A stretch of 64,000 nt of DNA from Parabacteroides sp. Marseille-P3160 (GTDB lineage: Bacteria > Bacteroidota > Bacteroidia > Bacteroidales > Tannerellaceae): NCBI RefSeq assembly GCF_900162725.1, contig NZ_LT799418.1, positions 3,678,096 to 3,742,095 on the forward strand, written 5' to 3'. Positions 51,814 to 61,773 of this stretch are shown in pieces. The notes beneath the pieces were generated by a model, which made no database searches, was not told where the DNA came from, and was given only the letters and a program-made list of their open reading frames with translations. Position numbers and translations under genes: made by a program. How positions within the stretch are numbered: position 1 is the first letter of the stretch; every line of letters begins with the position of its first letter.

Positions 51814-53583
51814 TTATTTATTTTTCATATTTTTATATTGATAATAAAACCAAAAGGAGTTCCCATATTGCTGATAGAGCATGGAAAGGCCGTCAGAGAA
51901 TTGCAGAGCTTGCTTACTTGCCTGTTTATATGCCTCATAACGTCTTCTGACTGTTTCATCAATACCTTCATTAGAGAGGGATGGATCCTCGTCTGACAGG
52001 ATCAATACGGCTTCCTGAAAATGCAAAGGAAGCGGCTTCCAGATCGGATCATCCTTGATACGCAGGTAAAGTGCCTTAAAAAGATTCATTTTTTTTGCTA
52101 AAAGGTAAGAACAACCAAGGTATTCAAGGGATGTACGATTGACTATTTCAGCCGTATCGGAATGTATGGTCCAGAGATCGGTCAGATCGATTTGAGAAAG
52201 TAGTTTGTCTGAAGAATAATCTCCAATCTGTTTCCCCATGAATTCCGGCTCCGCCGCGATTTTATCGGGCCGGCGCATAAAAGAATGATAATGTACCGCC
52301 CAATCTCTATAATTCGGCATCCGGCTTAGAATTGATAAATACTTTTCGACAAGATTCCATTCACCTTTCAGAAGATTTATCTGGACCAAACGTTGAAGTG
52401 CACGCGGACTTCCCCCGCGACGCGCTAACGTAAGCGCTTCCATAGCATAACTTTCCGAAGTACTAATGTCACCGGTAAGGAAATGGATATCACTAAGCAA
52501 TAAGCTCATCCGGTAGGTGCGATTATAAGGAGCCAGTAATCCCTGAGGACCATATTGATCGAAAAAAAACAGGCGATTAGCCAACACCCCCTTTTGGGCT
52601 AATGCAAAATTTAAATAGTTACGATTAAGGACAAATGGTATTTTTTTCCCATAATGCATGCCGATTATAGCATCCCAGTTATGTTGACGCGACCAATAAG
52701 CCAGTTGGTCACCCATGCGATTTTGGACATCCTCCATACGGGGTAGACACGCCCCGGTAAATAAAAATAACAGAACCGACATAAGAGAAAAAATCAATAT
52801 TCTCTTTACTTTCCCTTTCCAATCGATCCTTCCCAACAAACAGGAGATCACCAAAAGAAGAAACAAGAGGATACTAAAACGTATCCAAACATAATACATA
52901 TAGGAATCTGGCTGTAATTCTGTTTCATGATAAGATTCGCCGTATAAACCGTAAGTCAAAGGAAGGGCAAGAAAATAACGAACATCTGCATAAGAAAGGG
53001 CCACAGCGATTAGAACAATCAGGCAAAGCCAAATTGATGTCTTTTTATAGCGGATCCAATTAAATATTACATATAACAGAGCATACAAAACGGTCAGTTG
53101 ACCAGCCAAAAGATAGATAAAGATCGTGCTAAGAATTCCGTACGTAATCTGCTTTGCATCTATAAAAACAGATAGGTATAAAAGAAGCAGCATAAAAAAC
53201 AATCCGATCGTCCCATCAACTACATAGGCCCATTGCGTATGAAAATGAAATAAAAAAGGAACTACAAAAAGAAACAATAGAAAATTATACCCTCTTCGAG
53301 CTATCTGCTGTAATAGCTGATAGGTAAAGTAAGCGATGCCTGTCAGTAATAAAGAATTAAATAGCGAAGCAAAAACAAAATTCTGATAAAATTGTACGCA
53401 AAACAAACCGGCAACATGACAAAGTCCTCCGGGACGGAATAATAGACTCTGAAGATTACTCCATTCGGGAATAAACAACTGCATTTCTTCTTGCTGTGCA
53501 AAAAGGAACGTCGCAAAAGAAAAAAAGAAAAAAGACAGCCCCACAAAGAGGGCTGTCCAAATAGAAATTGCTTTCCAGTTCAT
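51814..53583 (-). CDS. DUF6057 family multi-pass membrane protein
   Basis: This 589-residue protein has about 9-10 membrane helices in its first 300 residues (ALFVGLSFFFFSFATFLFA, FNSLLLTGIAYFTYQLL, GLFFMLLLLYLSVF, LCLIVLIAVALSYADVRYF, ILLFLLLVISCLLG, ILIFSLMSVLLFLFTGAC). It has a soluble helical C-terminal part of about 280 residues that looks TPR-like (RALQRLVQINLLKGEWNLVE). The layout recalls DUF6057 proteins, which occur next to PD40 lipoproteins in Bacteroidota but have no known function. It lies 6 bases after SusD and 7 before the PD40 gene, so the four genes are an operon. Confidence 0.8.
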   Translation of the reverse strand: MNWKAISIWTALFVGLSFFFFSFATFLFAQQEEMQLFIPEWSNLQSLLFRPGGLCHVAGLFCVQFYQNFVFASLFNSLLLTGIAYFTYQLLQQIARRGYNFLLFLFVVPFLFHFHTQWAYVVDGTIGLFFMLLLLYLSVFIDAKQITYGILSTIFIYLLAGQLTVLYALLYVIFNWIRYKKTSIWLCLIVLIAVALSYADVRYFLALPLTYGLYGESYHETELQPDSYMYYVWIRFSILLFLLLVISCLLGRIDWKGKVKRILIFSLMSVLLFLFTGACLPRMEDVQNRMGDQLAYWSRQHNWDAIIGMHYGKKIPFVLNRNYLNFALAQKGVLANRLFFFDQYGPQGLLAPYNRTYRMSLLLSDIHFLTGDISTSESYAMEALTLARRGGSPRALQRLVQINLLKGEWNLVEKYLSILSRMPNYRDWAVHYHSFMRRPDKIAAEPEFMGKQIGDYSSDKLLSQIDLTDLWTIHSDTAEIVNRTSLEYLGCSYLLAKKMNLFKALYLRIKDDPIWKPLPLHFQEAVLILSDEDPSLSNEGIDETVRRRYEAYKQASKQALQFSDGLSMLYQQYGNSFWFYYQYKNMKNK

Positions 53584-53589
53584 ACATTA

Positions 53590-55311
53590 TCACTTGTTAG
53601 ATCCATAACCCGGATTTTGTTCCAATAGGTTATTAGCTCCAATAATACTGTAGTGAACGGGGAATCGATTAAGGTTCTTATCATTAGTAGCTTTGTGATC
53701 CCACCAATCTTCTGTTACATAAGCGTCCCAGCGTACCAAATCCGTCCGGCGGCGTCCTTCTGCCAGAAACTCTAACTGCCATTCGTCAAGCATCCTATAT
53801 TTATCCAGATTGGCTGCCGTTACAGGATCGGGATCTGCACCATTGGTAAAATAACGCTTACGAACCGTATTAATCAATGCAGCAGCTCCGTCTTTATCCC
53901 CAGCGCGCATTTTACATTCAGCTAACATGTAATAAATTTCGGCTAAACGTATGATAGGTACGTCCGGATCGAATTTGCGGTTTTTTTCATCCTGATTCGG
54001 ACGCGGACTACGCTTGGTTACACGAACACATGAATTCTCCTCTGCCGTAGCAACTGTTGAAGGCAATGATTCCAATGTCGGATACTGAGACGAACCTACT
54101 TTTGCAAAATAAGCAACCTGATCGACAACCGTCAATACCTTGCCTTGGTATTCACGGCTACCGGTACACGTCCATTCCGGATGATCAGGATTGATTAATT
54201 GTCCTACGATAAACATGCCGCGGTATTTTCCGCTGCCTTCATAGACATACGGCTGTTTACGTATGTCTTTATCGTTAAATTTGCTATAAGCCCCTCCCAA
54301 TTTATAGGCATACTTCTTACCTGTCGGATCCAGACTTGGAACCAAACCAATTCCATTATTAGAACCGGAATCATCCAATCCTCCCAGGTAATTTTTATAA
54401 TTATATGGAACCATCCAGGACCAATACATACCATCTGTTTCCAGCTTTGCATTCTGACTTGGAACCGACCAAATAATTTCCGGACAAGTTTCATTATTAA
54501 AGCCGAAAATATTAGTCCAATCCGTATCTAATGCATATTTACCATACTTTCCATCGATAATATCCTGACATATTGCAGCGGTTTCAGTATACATTTCTTT
54601 GCCGATATATGATTTAGCATTGAAATACAGACGGGCTTTCAAGGCCGCACCAGTAGCCCGGCTGATACTTCCGTTTTCCATGGCTCCTAATGTCTCTTTC
54701 AACGGAAGATTGGGAATAGCTATATCTAACAAGGAATCTATAAAGTTAAAAGTCTCTAAGTCCGTCGATCTCCCTTTTATTTCACTCTGAGTGGTCGTAT
54801 AAAGGGGAACTCCTCCGAAAAGATCCAAACCATCCAGATAAAGAGAAGCAACCAACGTTCTTTGTTGGTTCAGCATGGATTCCTGCGTACCTTCGACAAA
54901 ACCTAATTTATTAAAATCGACATTCTCTAAATCTTCCAAAGCATCCCATGCCAAGGCAACTCCCATTGCGAAACCATACCATCCGGCCTCAACAAAAGCC
55001 ATATCTTCGGTATATTCATGATGATGAACTTTCTGATACCTAGCTCCATCATACCAGTCGCTACCACGCGTAGGCAAGCAAAATTCATCTGTTCCTATTT
55101 CTTGTAACGCCCAACGGTCACTATTGGAACCGACATACCAACGCCAATGGGTAAACGGTCGGTTAAAACGTTCCCATACGGCATCCTGTGAAGTATAAAA
55201 TGTATCGGGAACCACTTGCGAATAGAATGTCGGATCGACATCACATGAAGTCGCAATAAATAAACAGGCGACTCCCGACAATATCAAATTTATTAGTTTA
55301 TTCTTTTTCAT
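53590..55311 (-). CDS. RagB/SusD family lipoprotein of the second SusCD locus
   Basis: This 573-residue surface lipoprotein (GVACLFIATSC, then DVDPTFYSQVVPDTFYTSQDA) has SusD landmarks: helical repeats, VASLYLDGLDLFGGVPLYTT, VPIIRLAEIYYMLAECKMRAGD, and RMLDEWQLEFLAEGRRRTDLVRW. It partners the SusC protein 12 bases upstream. It differs clearly from the SusD at 43449. The start at 55311 (MKKNKL) is chosen over 55317. Confidence 0.94.
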   Translation of the reverse strand: MKKNKLINLILSGVACLFIATSCDVDPTFYSQVVPDTFYTSQDAVWERFNRPFTHWRWYVGSNSDRWALQEIGTDEFCLPTRGSDWYDGARYQKVHHHEYTEDMAFVEAGWYGFAMGVALAWDALEDLENVDFNKLGFVEGTQESMLNQQRTLVASLYLDGLDLFGGVPLYTTTQSEIKGRSTDLETFNFIDSLLDIAIPNLPLKETLGAMENGSISRATGAALKARLYFNAKSYIGKEMYTETAAICQDIIDGKYGKYALDTDWTNIFGFNNETCPEIIWSVPSQNAKLETDGMYWSWMVPYNYKNYLGGLDDSGSNNGIGLVPSLDPTGKKYAYKLGGAYSKFNDKDIRKQPYVYEGSGKYRGMFIVGQLINPDHPEWTCTGSREYQGKVLTVVDQVAYFAKVGSSQYPTLESLPSTVATAEENSCVRVTKRSPRPNQDEKNRKFDPDVPIIRLAEIYYMLAECKMRAGDKDGAAALINTVRKRYFTNGADPDPVTAANLDKYRMLDEWQLEFLAEGRRRTDLVRWDAYVTEDWWDHKATNDKNLNRFPVHYSIIGANNLLEQNPGYGSNK

Positions 55312-55323
55312 TTCCATAATTAT

Positions 55324-58300
55324 TTAGAATTTAACCTGAAGGCCCAACGTATACGTACGAACCACCGGATAGAATCGTTCTGTATCCCAGAATTTTTCTG
55401 TTCCTTGATCCCAGCCGGTAATATTAACTTCAGGATTCATACCGCTATATCCTGTTATCGTAGCAACATTACCTACTGTTCCATACAAACGGACGCTTTC
55501 AATTAATTTGGTATATTTCTTCATCGGTTGCGTGTAACCCAAGGTGATGGCGTCAATCTTTAAGAACGTTCCATCTTCCAAAAAATAATCACAGATTTGT
55601 TTCTCTCCCTTGATATTATCAAACTTCCCGTAAGCTGCTTTCAGAACATTTGTATTACCCTGTCCTTGTATACCAAAATACATATTGATAGTATTATATA
55701 CGTCAAAATCAATCCAGCTCCGCAGGTTTATTCCCATATCCCAATTTTTATAAGTCAGGGTATGATTCCATCCGACTATTAACTGAGGCGTATAATTACC
55801 TATGTATTGTTTATCATTTTCGGTCTTGTCTTGTGCAGGTATTACTTCTCCATCTTTATTATAGAGCAGAAAACCTCCGTTCTCATCAAAACCGGCAAAT
55901 TTCCAGATATAAAATGAACCGATCTTCGAACCCTCTTCTATACGGGCTGCGTCACCCGGAGAGCCCGGTGCGGGGAAACCGTTTCCATTATAATATGTAT
56001 TATTCCCCCATAAAGTAAGAATTTTACCTGAATAGTGACTCAAATTCATATTGGTCGACCATGTAAAGTCTTTGGTACGAATAATATCTCCTCCGATTTC
56101 AAATTCCCAACCTTTGCTTTCCATGCTACCAATATTCTGCCATTGGGTGCTTTGGGTAAAAGGTGGTTGAGAAACCTTAACACTATAAATCAGGTTGTCT
56201 ATTTTCCGACGGAAGAGATCAAATTTTCCATAAAGGCGATTATCAAAGAAAGAATAATCAAGTCCTAAGTTCCATTCCTTCTTTTCTTCCCAACCTAAAT
56301 TTTGATTTACATTCTGCGTTTTTCCGTAAGAATAAGCCCATTCGCCGCTAGGAAGCATCCAATAGGTATCAGAGCCCAACATATTGGCCATATAGGAGGC
56401 ATCAAAATCATTATTTCCCGTCACACCATAACCGAAACGGACTTTCAGGTCATTCACCCAGTCTACATTTTTCAGGAAATTTTCGTTTGAAATACGCCAA
56501 CCTCCTGAAAGAGACCAGAAATCAGCCCAACGTTTATCTTCGGCAAATTTGGAGGAACCTTCGTGGCGTATAGATGCAGCTAACATATATTTATCCTGAT
56601 AAGAATAGTTGACACGTCCAAAGAAAGAAAATAAACGCTCTGTAATATCTTTGCTTGAACCCATAGAAGCCTTTCCATCACTCAGATAAGAACCTTTCCC
56701 GATATCCCAGTATTTAATTCCGTCTACAGCAAAATTATAATTGGTCATATTGAAGCCTTCGCCGTTCTTTTCAAAATAAGAATAACCGGCAACGGCGTTC
56801 AAAGTATGTCCTCCGTTAAATTCCTTGATATAAGAAAAGTATCCTTCCGACGTCAGATTCTCTGTTTTACTGAAATTTAAATAAGCACTTCCCTTACGCG
56901 AATTTTCCAATTCATCACGATGGTATTTTGAATTATACGTATGAAGCTCCCATTGCCTGTTCTCATAACCGAAAACCTGTTGATATGAAAGTCCTGAAAT
57001 TGGTTTTATGTTTAATTTTAAATTGACTTCCGGCTTAAACCATTTATCTAACCCGTAATAATCACTTAGCATCGCATCCGCAACCACATTATAATCAAGC
57101 GATTCATTCAACCATACATTGTAACCGGTTTCACTTTCGGGATCATAAGGCGAGCGAGTCGGATTGTTACGCAATGCTTGTTGGAAATTGGGGAAATGGT
57201 TATTACGTGCTGCCTGGCGGTAATCAACGCCCGGACGAACTTCCAACCAATCATCCAACAATTTGAAACTGGCATTGAAACGGCCTCCGTAGTCCTGACG
57301 TGCATCCTGCAAGGCAATACCTTCATTATTTTCATAGAAAAATGAAGTATAAAGTTGCGTCTTTTCCGTTCCCATTTCCAAGGCTATATGATGTTTCTGG
57401 GAGAAATTGTCATGATTGATTAATTCATCCCACCAATCCACATCCGAACCGTAATCAGTACTAATCCCATGTTCTACATACTCGCGCCCTGAAAGCATTT
57501 CCGGCGCATTATAGTTTTGTTTTTTTGTAAGTTCTGTACTATAGGTCATTCGAACTTTTCCATTTGTGTTCGAACCGCTCTTCGTTGTTATTAAAATCAC
57601 CCCCGAAGCAGCCCGGGTTCCATAAATAGCACCGGCAGAAGCATCTTTCAATACATCAATCGATTGGATGTCATCTTGCGTAAGCGAACGGATATCGCCG
57701 CCGGGAAAACCGTCGATCACAATCAGGGGCGCTTTACCAGCATTAATGGAAGTCATACCACGTAATTGAAAAGTTGTTCCTGCATTCGCACTCCCCAGAT
57801 TGCTCATAATCAAACCGCCGATTTTGCCTTGTAAAGCAGTCGAGATATCCGAACCGCCAACTCCAACCATCATATCTTCCGCCTTTATGGATGTAATTGC
57901 ACTGGTTACCTGTTTTTTATCCAATGACCCATAACCAATCACAACAACCTCCCCTAATGTCTCCGCGTTTTCCTTTAGTTGGACAGTGAAGGATGCCTCA
58001 TCGCCAACGACAATTTCCTGTGTAATATAACCTACGTATGAGACGACCAATGTAGCTCCTGACTGTACGTCTTGGAGTATGGCTTTTCCGTCCAGGTCTG
58101 TCACATTCCCATTCGTAGTACCTTTTACCGTCACATTAGCTCCGATCAAAGGTCCGTGGTCATCCGTAATGAAAACTGTAATTGTCTGTTTTTTTTGTGT
58201 AGTGGATTGTTTCTCTTTCACGGAATTTATTTCACCGTTTGGAGAGGCAGCCGATAAAACATCGCTGAAACAGAACAAGAAAATTCCTAAAGCGAAAATA

Positions 58301-58338
58301 GATGCTTTAGAAAATAATTTGTTTCGATATAAATTCAT
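55324..58338 (-). CDS. SusC/RagA TonB-linked outer membrane transporter of the second locus
   Basis: This 1004-residue transporter has a signal segment (ASIFALGIFLFCFSDVLSAA), a carboxypeptidase-like domain (VFITDDHGPLIGANVTVKG) and the plug (GEVVVIGYGSLDKKQVTSAI, IQSIDVLKDASAGAIYGTRA). A barrel ends in VRTYTLGLQVKF. It lacks the STN domain of the other SusC, so it is not itself a FecR signaller. The ATG at 58338 (MNLYRNKLFSK) fits better than one at 58374. A long repeat-rich leader precedes it. Confidence 0.95.
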   Translation of the reverse strand: MNLYRNKLFSKASIFALGIFLFCFSDVLSAASPNGEINSVKEKQSTTQKKQTITVFITDDHGPLIGANVTVKGTTNGNVTDLDGKAILQDVQSGATLVVSYVGYITQEIVVGDEASFTVQLKENAETLGEVVVIGYGSLDKKQVTSAITSIKAEDMMVGVGGSDISTALQGKIGGLIMSNLGSANAGTTFQLRGMTSINAGKAPLIVIDGFPGGDIRSLTQDDIQSIDVLKDASAGAIYGTRAASGVILITTKSGSNTNGKVRMTYSTELTKKQNYNAPEMLSGREYVEHGISTDYGSDVDWWDELINHDNFSQKHHIALEMGTEKTQLYTSFFYENNEGIALQDARQDYGGRFNASFKLLDDWLEVRPGVDYRQAARNNHFPNFQQALRNNPTRSPYDPESETGYNVWLNESLDYNVVADAMLSDYYGLDKWFKPEVNLKLNIKPISGLSYQQVFGYENRQWELHTYNSKYHRDELENSRKGSAYLNFSKTENLTSEGYFSYIKEFNGGHTLNAVAGYSYFEKNGEGFNMTNYNFAVDGIKYWDIGKGSYLSDGKASMGSSKDITERLFSFFGRVNYSYQDKYMLAASIRHEGSSKFAEDKRWADFWSLSGGWRISNENFLKNVDWVNDLKVRFGYGVTGNNDFDASYMANMLGSDTYWMLPSGEWAYSYGKTQNVNQNLGWEEKKEWNLGLDYSFFDNRLYGKFDLFRRKIDNLIYSVKVSQPPFTQSTQWQNIGSMESKGWEFEIGGDIIRTKDFTWSTNMNLSHYSGKILTLWGNNTYYNGNGFPAPGSPGDAARIEEGSKIGSFYIWKFAGFDENGGFLLYNKDGEVIPAQDKTENDKQYIGNYTPQLIVGWNHTLTYKNWDMGINLRSWIDFDVYNTINMYFGIQGQGNTNVLKAAYGKFDNIKGEKQICDYFLEDGTFLKIDAITLGYTQPMKKYTKLIESVRLYGTVGNVATITGYSGMNPEVNITGWDQGTEKFWDTERFYPVVRTYTLGLQVKF

Positions 58339-58518
58339 AATATGCTGATTTATTGTATAGTAAAGATTTAACACATTTAATAATGTTCAATTGATAGTAT
58401 TTGTTCTATCAAAATATTCTGTTTTTCATTCACTTCTTATTTTATCTGGCCACCTCCTTTCGATTAATTGATAAAACGCCTAATATTCTAATGAATCTCA
58501 AAGCTTAACAATAACAAA

Positions 58519-58888
58519 GGGTGCATCTTCTTTCACCCATCTTTTCGATTGCTTAAAAAGAACTCCAGATAAGTAAAAAGAAAACACACCCTTTAAAGGG
58601 GTGCATTCATCTTTTCGCCTTTCTCTGTTTGCTTAAAATTGGTCGTTTTTAGTCTTGAGAAATGCAGACGAAGCATTATAATATTCTTATTTCATTTTTA
58701 CATATTCATCTTCCTTTTATTTAATATAAATACAAAAAAGGTGCGTACCTCCGCTTTCTTGTAAGACTGAGGTACGACCAAGTAACCCGCAAACAACAAG
58801 AAAAGCAAAAGGAACACACCCCTATACGGAATGTATTGACTTTGTTTTCTCTCTGTTTGCTTACAATTGGTCGTTTTCAGCCTAGAGA
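58519..58888 (-). repeat. Imperfect repeats with hairpins in the SusC leader
   Basis: Two 38-bp copies (58623-58660 and 58851-58888, 34 of 38 identical, plus-strand start CTCTGTTTGCTTA) are each followed in the minus direction by related sequence ending in a GGGGTGTG-type stretch and a T-rich tract. A third, partial copy lies at about 58540-58565 (TTTTTAAGCAATCGAAAAG on the minus strand). Minus-strand hairpins occur at 58587-58603 (CACCC/GGGTG, then TTTTCTTTTT) and 58519-58538 (GGGTG/CACCC, then TTTGTTATTG). The layout looks like duplicated attenuator or small-RNA units upstream of SusC. Confidence 0.6.
58735..58776 (-). terminator. Terminator within the intergenic region upstream of SusC
   Basis: On the minus strand CGTACCTC and GAGGTACG form an 8-bp stem with an 18-base loop, followed by CACC and a run of six T. 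It may end the transcript of the FAD oxidoreductase at 59016, or a short leader RNA started at the promoter box at 58951-58958. Confidence 0.6.
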
Positions 58889-58950
58889 TCTAACTGCAAT
58901 ATTATTTTTCAATTTACTAACCTGTATATTCCATCCAGGTTAGAGTCTTA

Positions 58951-58958
58951 CAAATATA
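58951..58958 (-). promoter_or_regulatory. Candidate promoter -7 box upstream of the SusC leader
   Basis: TATATTTG on the minus strand is an exact TAnnTTTG match. The predicted start near 58943 coincides with a hairpin CTAACCTG/CAGGTTAG (58917-58943) at the 5' end of the would-be RNA. The SusC start codon is about 600 bases downstream, so this box may drive a separate small RNA or a long leader. Confidence 0.4.
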
Positions 58959-59015
58959 CAGAATTATTATAGAATCGACATTCTCTTCCCTCCCAAATAA
59001 TAAATTTATATTTTC

Positions 59016-60878
59016 CTATTTTATAGACTGCCGGATCTCCTGCAAAACGGCAAGCCGCGTTGTTTGCCCGGGAGTGGCCGTTTCCAGAGGAAGGCTGCTT
59101 CGCTGGCGCCATTCCCGCAGGGTGGCGGCATCGATCGGTTCCTGCAACTTGGCCTCCCAAGCGGGGAGATAACCCCGGAGTCCCATAAACTGGACGAGCG
59201 GGAAGTTGGGATTCAAATTGTCTACATCCTTGAAATAAATCAGCGTAGCTTTTTGTTGAACCAAAATATCCTGCAGTTGGGTGATATCGATGTTCTGCAC
59301 CTTCACCTGTTCGTCGATCGCTAAGGAAGAGGCGATGCCTGCAGCTTGTCCGATGGCCATCCAGCAAGGCTCCATACGGAGGGTGGAGAAACCGATATGC
59401 GAACCGGAAACCGGAACGGGAAACAAGAGATTATCGACTTCTTTCGGCACCATCACTCCGTAGGGCACAGTATAGACAGCCGACGGATAACTGAGGAAAC
59501 CATCCAGATGAACGCGGCCGGATTCGCGTTTGCGAACGGCATGTGAATCCAATGCATAGTGACTGGCTGTGATGCTTGCCTGATAAACCGGCGGACGTCC
59601 GCCGATAAAGGCCGGGATAGCATCATTGGCCGTAAAGAAGAAAACGCCTTCGAAACGGCGGCCTTCACGCACATAAACCTGTCGGGGAAAATTCCCGTTG
59701 TCCGTATATTCATCTTTTGCCAGCCCCCACTCCTTGGCCGCCTTGCGAAAATGAGGTGGAAGCTCCGGATCGTTCTGTGCAAACCAGAACAATCCTTCGG
59801 TATATTCGCGCAAGCGTTGGGCGAAACGATCCCTCCACTCCCAGGAAGAGGTCGGCCACGGCCAGTTTTCTTCCGGCAAATCAGTGGAAAGGAAAACGGC
59901 GTGTTGGTTATTGGCGTCCGTCTTCCGGTTCGGGACATGTACGATATTGGTTATCTTGGCAATCCCCCAGACGTCGCCGGGTATTTCAGACGGATGGCCG
60001 GCCTTGATGCGCCGGCGGTTTTCTTCCATCATCGCCGGCGTAACCTGTTGCATGGCCGACTGCGCATGGCGTCCCGCCCAGACATCTTCAACGAGGGATA
60101 TATATTCGTTCCGGTTGTAATTGGCCGGTTTCACAAAATCCTTCCGGTTCTTCGGGTCGTTTGTCAGACAAAGGCGGTAGTTATAAGACTGTACGGCGTT
60201 GTCGCCCTGAAAAGTGCTGCCGGCGCCTTCCGGGCCTCCCCAATACTTATAAATCCGTCCGGCCCCAACCTCCTTGAACTCGTCATAGCCTTCCCGTCCA
60301 ACACGAAAAGGGACTTTCGCCGCAGCTGTCAGATCGCCTTCATAGGTGGCGTCGATAAAGATATCCCCCGTATATTCTTCCGTCGCGCCGGTTGTCCGGT
60401 TCAGGATACGGATTTTCTCGATCCGGTTATTGCGAAGGACAATGTTCGTATCTTCCGAATCGAATTGGCGCATCTTCAGCACAGTAATTTTATCGGAATG
60501 TTCCGCCAACATTTCGCCAAAAACCTTTGCACCGACCGAAGGTTCGAAATGATAGCCGTCACTGCAAACCTTAACTTGTTCGGAGCCGGCCCCGTAGGTA
60601 TCGATATAATGCTGTTTCACCCGGTCTACGAACTCACGGAACAGGCCGGTGGTTGCCGAACGGGTCGCAATGTCCGTAGCGCCTAATCCGTTTGCCGGAA
60701 GTCCGCCAACATGTTCCGTACGTTCGAGAATAACGGAAGTCTTTCCTAACTTCGCGGCAGATATGGCCGTCATAATACCTCCCGGATTGCCGCCGACAAT
60801 CACCAGATTATGCCGTTCCTGTCCCCAGGCAAATCCTGCCGCCAAAAAACAAAGAATAAAAAAAGTAATGTTTTTCAT
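59016..60878 (-). CDS. Secreted FAD-dependent oxidoreductase (PF12831 type), 620 residues
   Basis: This protein has a signal peptide (FFILCFLAAGFAWGQ) then a Rossmann FAD-binding start LVIVGGNPGGIMTAISAAKLG and VILERTEHVGGLPANGLGATD. The conserved [22 protein letters not shown] is typical of the family. The C-terminal FAD part is MEPCWMAIGQAAGIASSLAI, followed by DITQLQDILVQQKA. Members occur in polysaccharide loci, and are thought to oxidise sugars or related compounds outside the cytoplasm; the substrate is unknown. It is a paralogue of the gene at 61774-63450. It ends upstream of the SusC leader. Confidence 0.9.
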   Translation of the reverse strand: MKNITFFILCFLAAGFAWGQERHNLVIVGGNPGGIMTAISAAKLGKTSVILERTEHVGGLPANGLGATDIATRSATTGLFREFVDRVKQHYIDTYGAGSEQVKVCSDGYHFEPSVGAKVFGEMLAEHSDKITVLKMRQFDSEDTNIVLRNNRIEKIRILNRTTGATEEYTGDIFIDATYEGDLTAAAKVPFRVGREGYDEFKEVGAGRIYKYWGGPEGAGSTFQGDNAVQSYNYRLCLTNDPKNRKDFVKPANYNRNEYISLVEDVWAGRHAQSAMQQVTPAMMEENRRRIKAGHPSEIPGDVWGIAKITNIVHVPNRKTDANNQHAVFLSTDLPEENWPWPTSSWEWRDRFAQRLREYTEGLFWFAQNDPELPPHFRKAAKEWGLAKDEYTDNGNFPRQVYVREGRRFEGVFFFTANDAIPAFIGGRPPVYQASITASHYALDSHAVRKRESGRVHLDGFLSYPSAVYTVPYGVMVPKEVDNLLFPVPVSGSHIGFSTLRMEPCWMAIGQAAGIASSLAIDEQVKVQNIDITQLQDILVQQKATLIYFKDVDNLNPNFPLVQFMGLRGYLPAWEAKLQEPIDAATLREWRQRSSLPLETATPGQTTRLAVLQEIRQSIK

Positions 60879-60933
60879 TGTGTTATATTTAAGTATTATT
60901 TTTCAACTAACGTTTATACGGTTCGTTTACAAG

Positions 60934-61623
60934 TCAAGACGCATCCTTTCCGGACTCATTGCCCTCCTTGATCCGGTATTGCTCCATCCTCAACTTAAAT
61001 AATTCGGCATTCGTAGGCGGAGTATAAGTAATCGCATTCGCCCCCGCCTGAATCGTCTCTAAAATAAGCTCTTCCGTGGGGCCCCCGGTTGCAATGATCG
61101 GTAGTTCCGGGTATCGCTCCCGGATTTTCCGTACGATGAAGGCCGTTTTCTTTGCCCCGCTCACATTGACGATGGAGGCTCCGGCCCGCAATTTCTCCTC
61201 TACGTCGGCATATTCGGAGACGACCGTAACAACTACGGGAATATCAATATATTGGCTTACCTGCTGAATCGTATCAAAAGAGGCCGGAGCATTGAGCACG
61301 ACCGCAAACACTCCTTGGAACTCCGCATGCAAAGCGATATTTGCCGAACGCAAGCCATTGGTCAATCCTCCTCCGACACCACATAACACCGGTATATTGG
61401 CAGCCTCCGTAATGGCCTTTGTTATCCCCAACTGAGGGGTAAAAGGATAAACGGCGATTACGGCATCGGCGTCCGTATTCATAATTATGGCGATATCCGT
61501 AGAGAAAATTAACGACTTAATATGTTTGCCGAATAATTTTATGCCGGATGCCTGTTCTCTAATTATTGCAGGAACTTTTATAATATCTTTCCGCAAGTTG
61601 GATGTAATTTCAGGGATATACAT
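60934..61623 (-). CDS. TIM-barrel protein of unknown function between two FAD oxidoreductases
   Basis: This 229-residue protein (start MYIPEITSNLRKDIIKVPAI) has no signal peptide and a pattern of strands and helices typical of a beta/alpha barrel: LIFSTDIAIIMNTDADAVIAVYPF, IPVLCGVGGGLTNG, GVFAVVLNAPAS, IPVVVTVVSEYADVEEKLRAGASIVNVSG and IIATGGPTEELILETIQAG. The ATGGPT phosphate-binding-type loop recalls ThiG/GGGP-synthase or nitronate-monooxygenase barrels. Relatives are labelled only 'hydrolase' or hypothetical. Its place between two exported FAD enzymes suggests handling of a metabolite in the same pathway. An ATG at 61668 is less likely. Confidence 0.7.
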   Translation of the reverse strand: MYIPEITSNLRKDIIKVPAIIREQASGIKLFGKHIKSLIFSTDIAIIMNTDADAVIAVYPFTPQLGITKAITEAANIPVLCGVGGGLTNGLRSANIALHAEFQGVFAVVLNAPASFDTIQQVSQYIDIPVVVTVVSEYADVEEKLRAGASIVNVSGAKKTAFIVRKIRERYPELPIIATGGPTEELILETIQAGANAITYTPPTNAELFKLRMEQYRIKEGNESGKDAS

Positions 61624-61773
61624 AATGAATCTATTTTTGCGACGAATATATCGATTTTTCAGATTCATCCTATCTTTCCCCGATATTCTTTATTGATTTT
61701 TAAACTAATAGTTATTGGTCTATTAATGAGAGTATTCCATTAAGATTTCATTCCCATTTTTCATTCATTTTAT

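Noticed and set aside
59559-60686. A 375-codon open frame on the plus strand
   Set aside because: It is fully antisense to a clear FAD oxidoreductase and has no family features; it results from the codon composition of the real gene.
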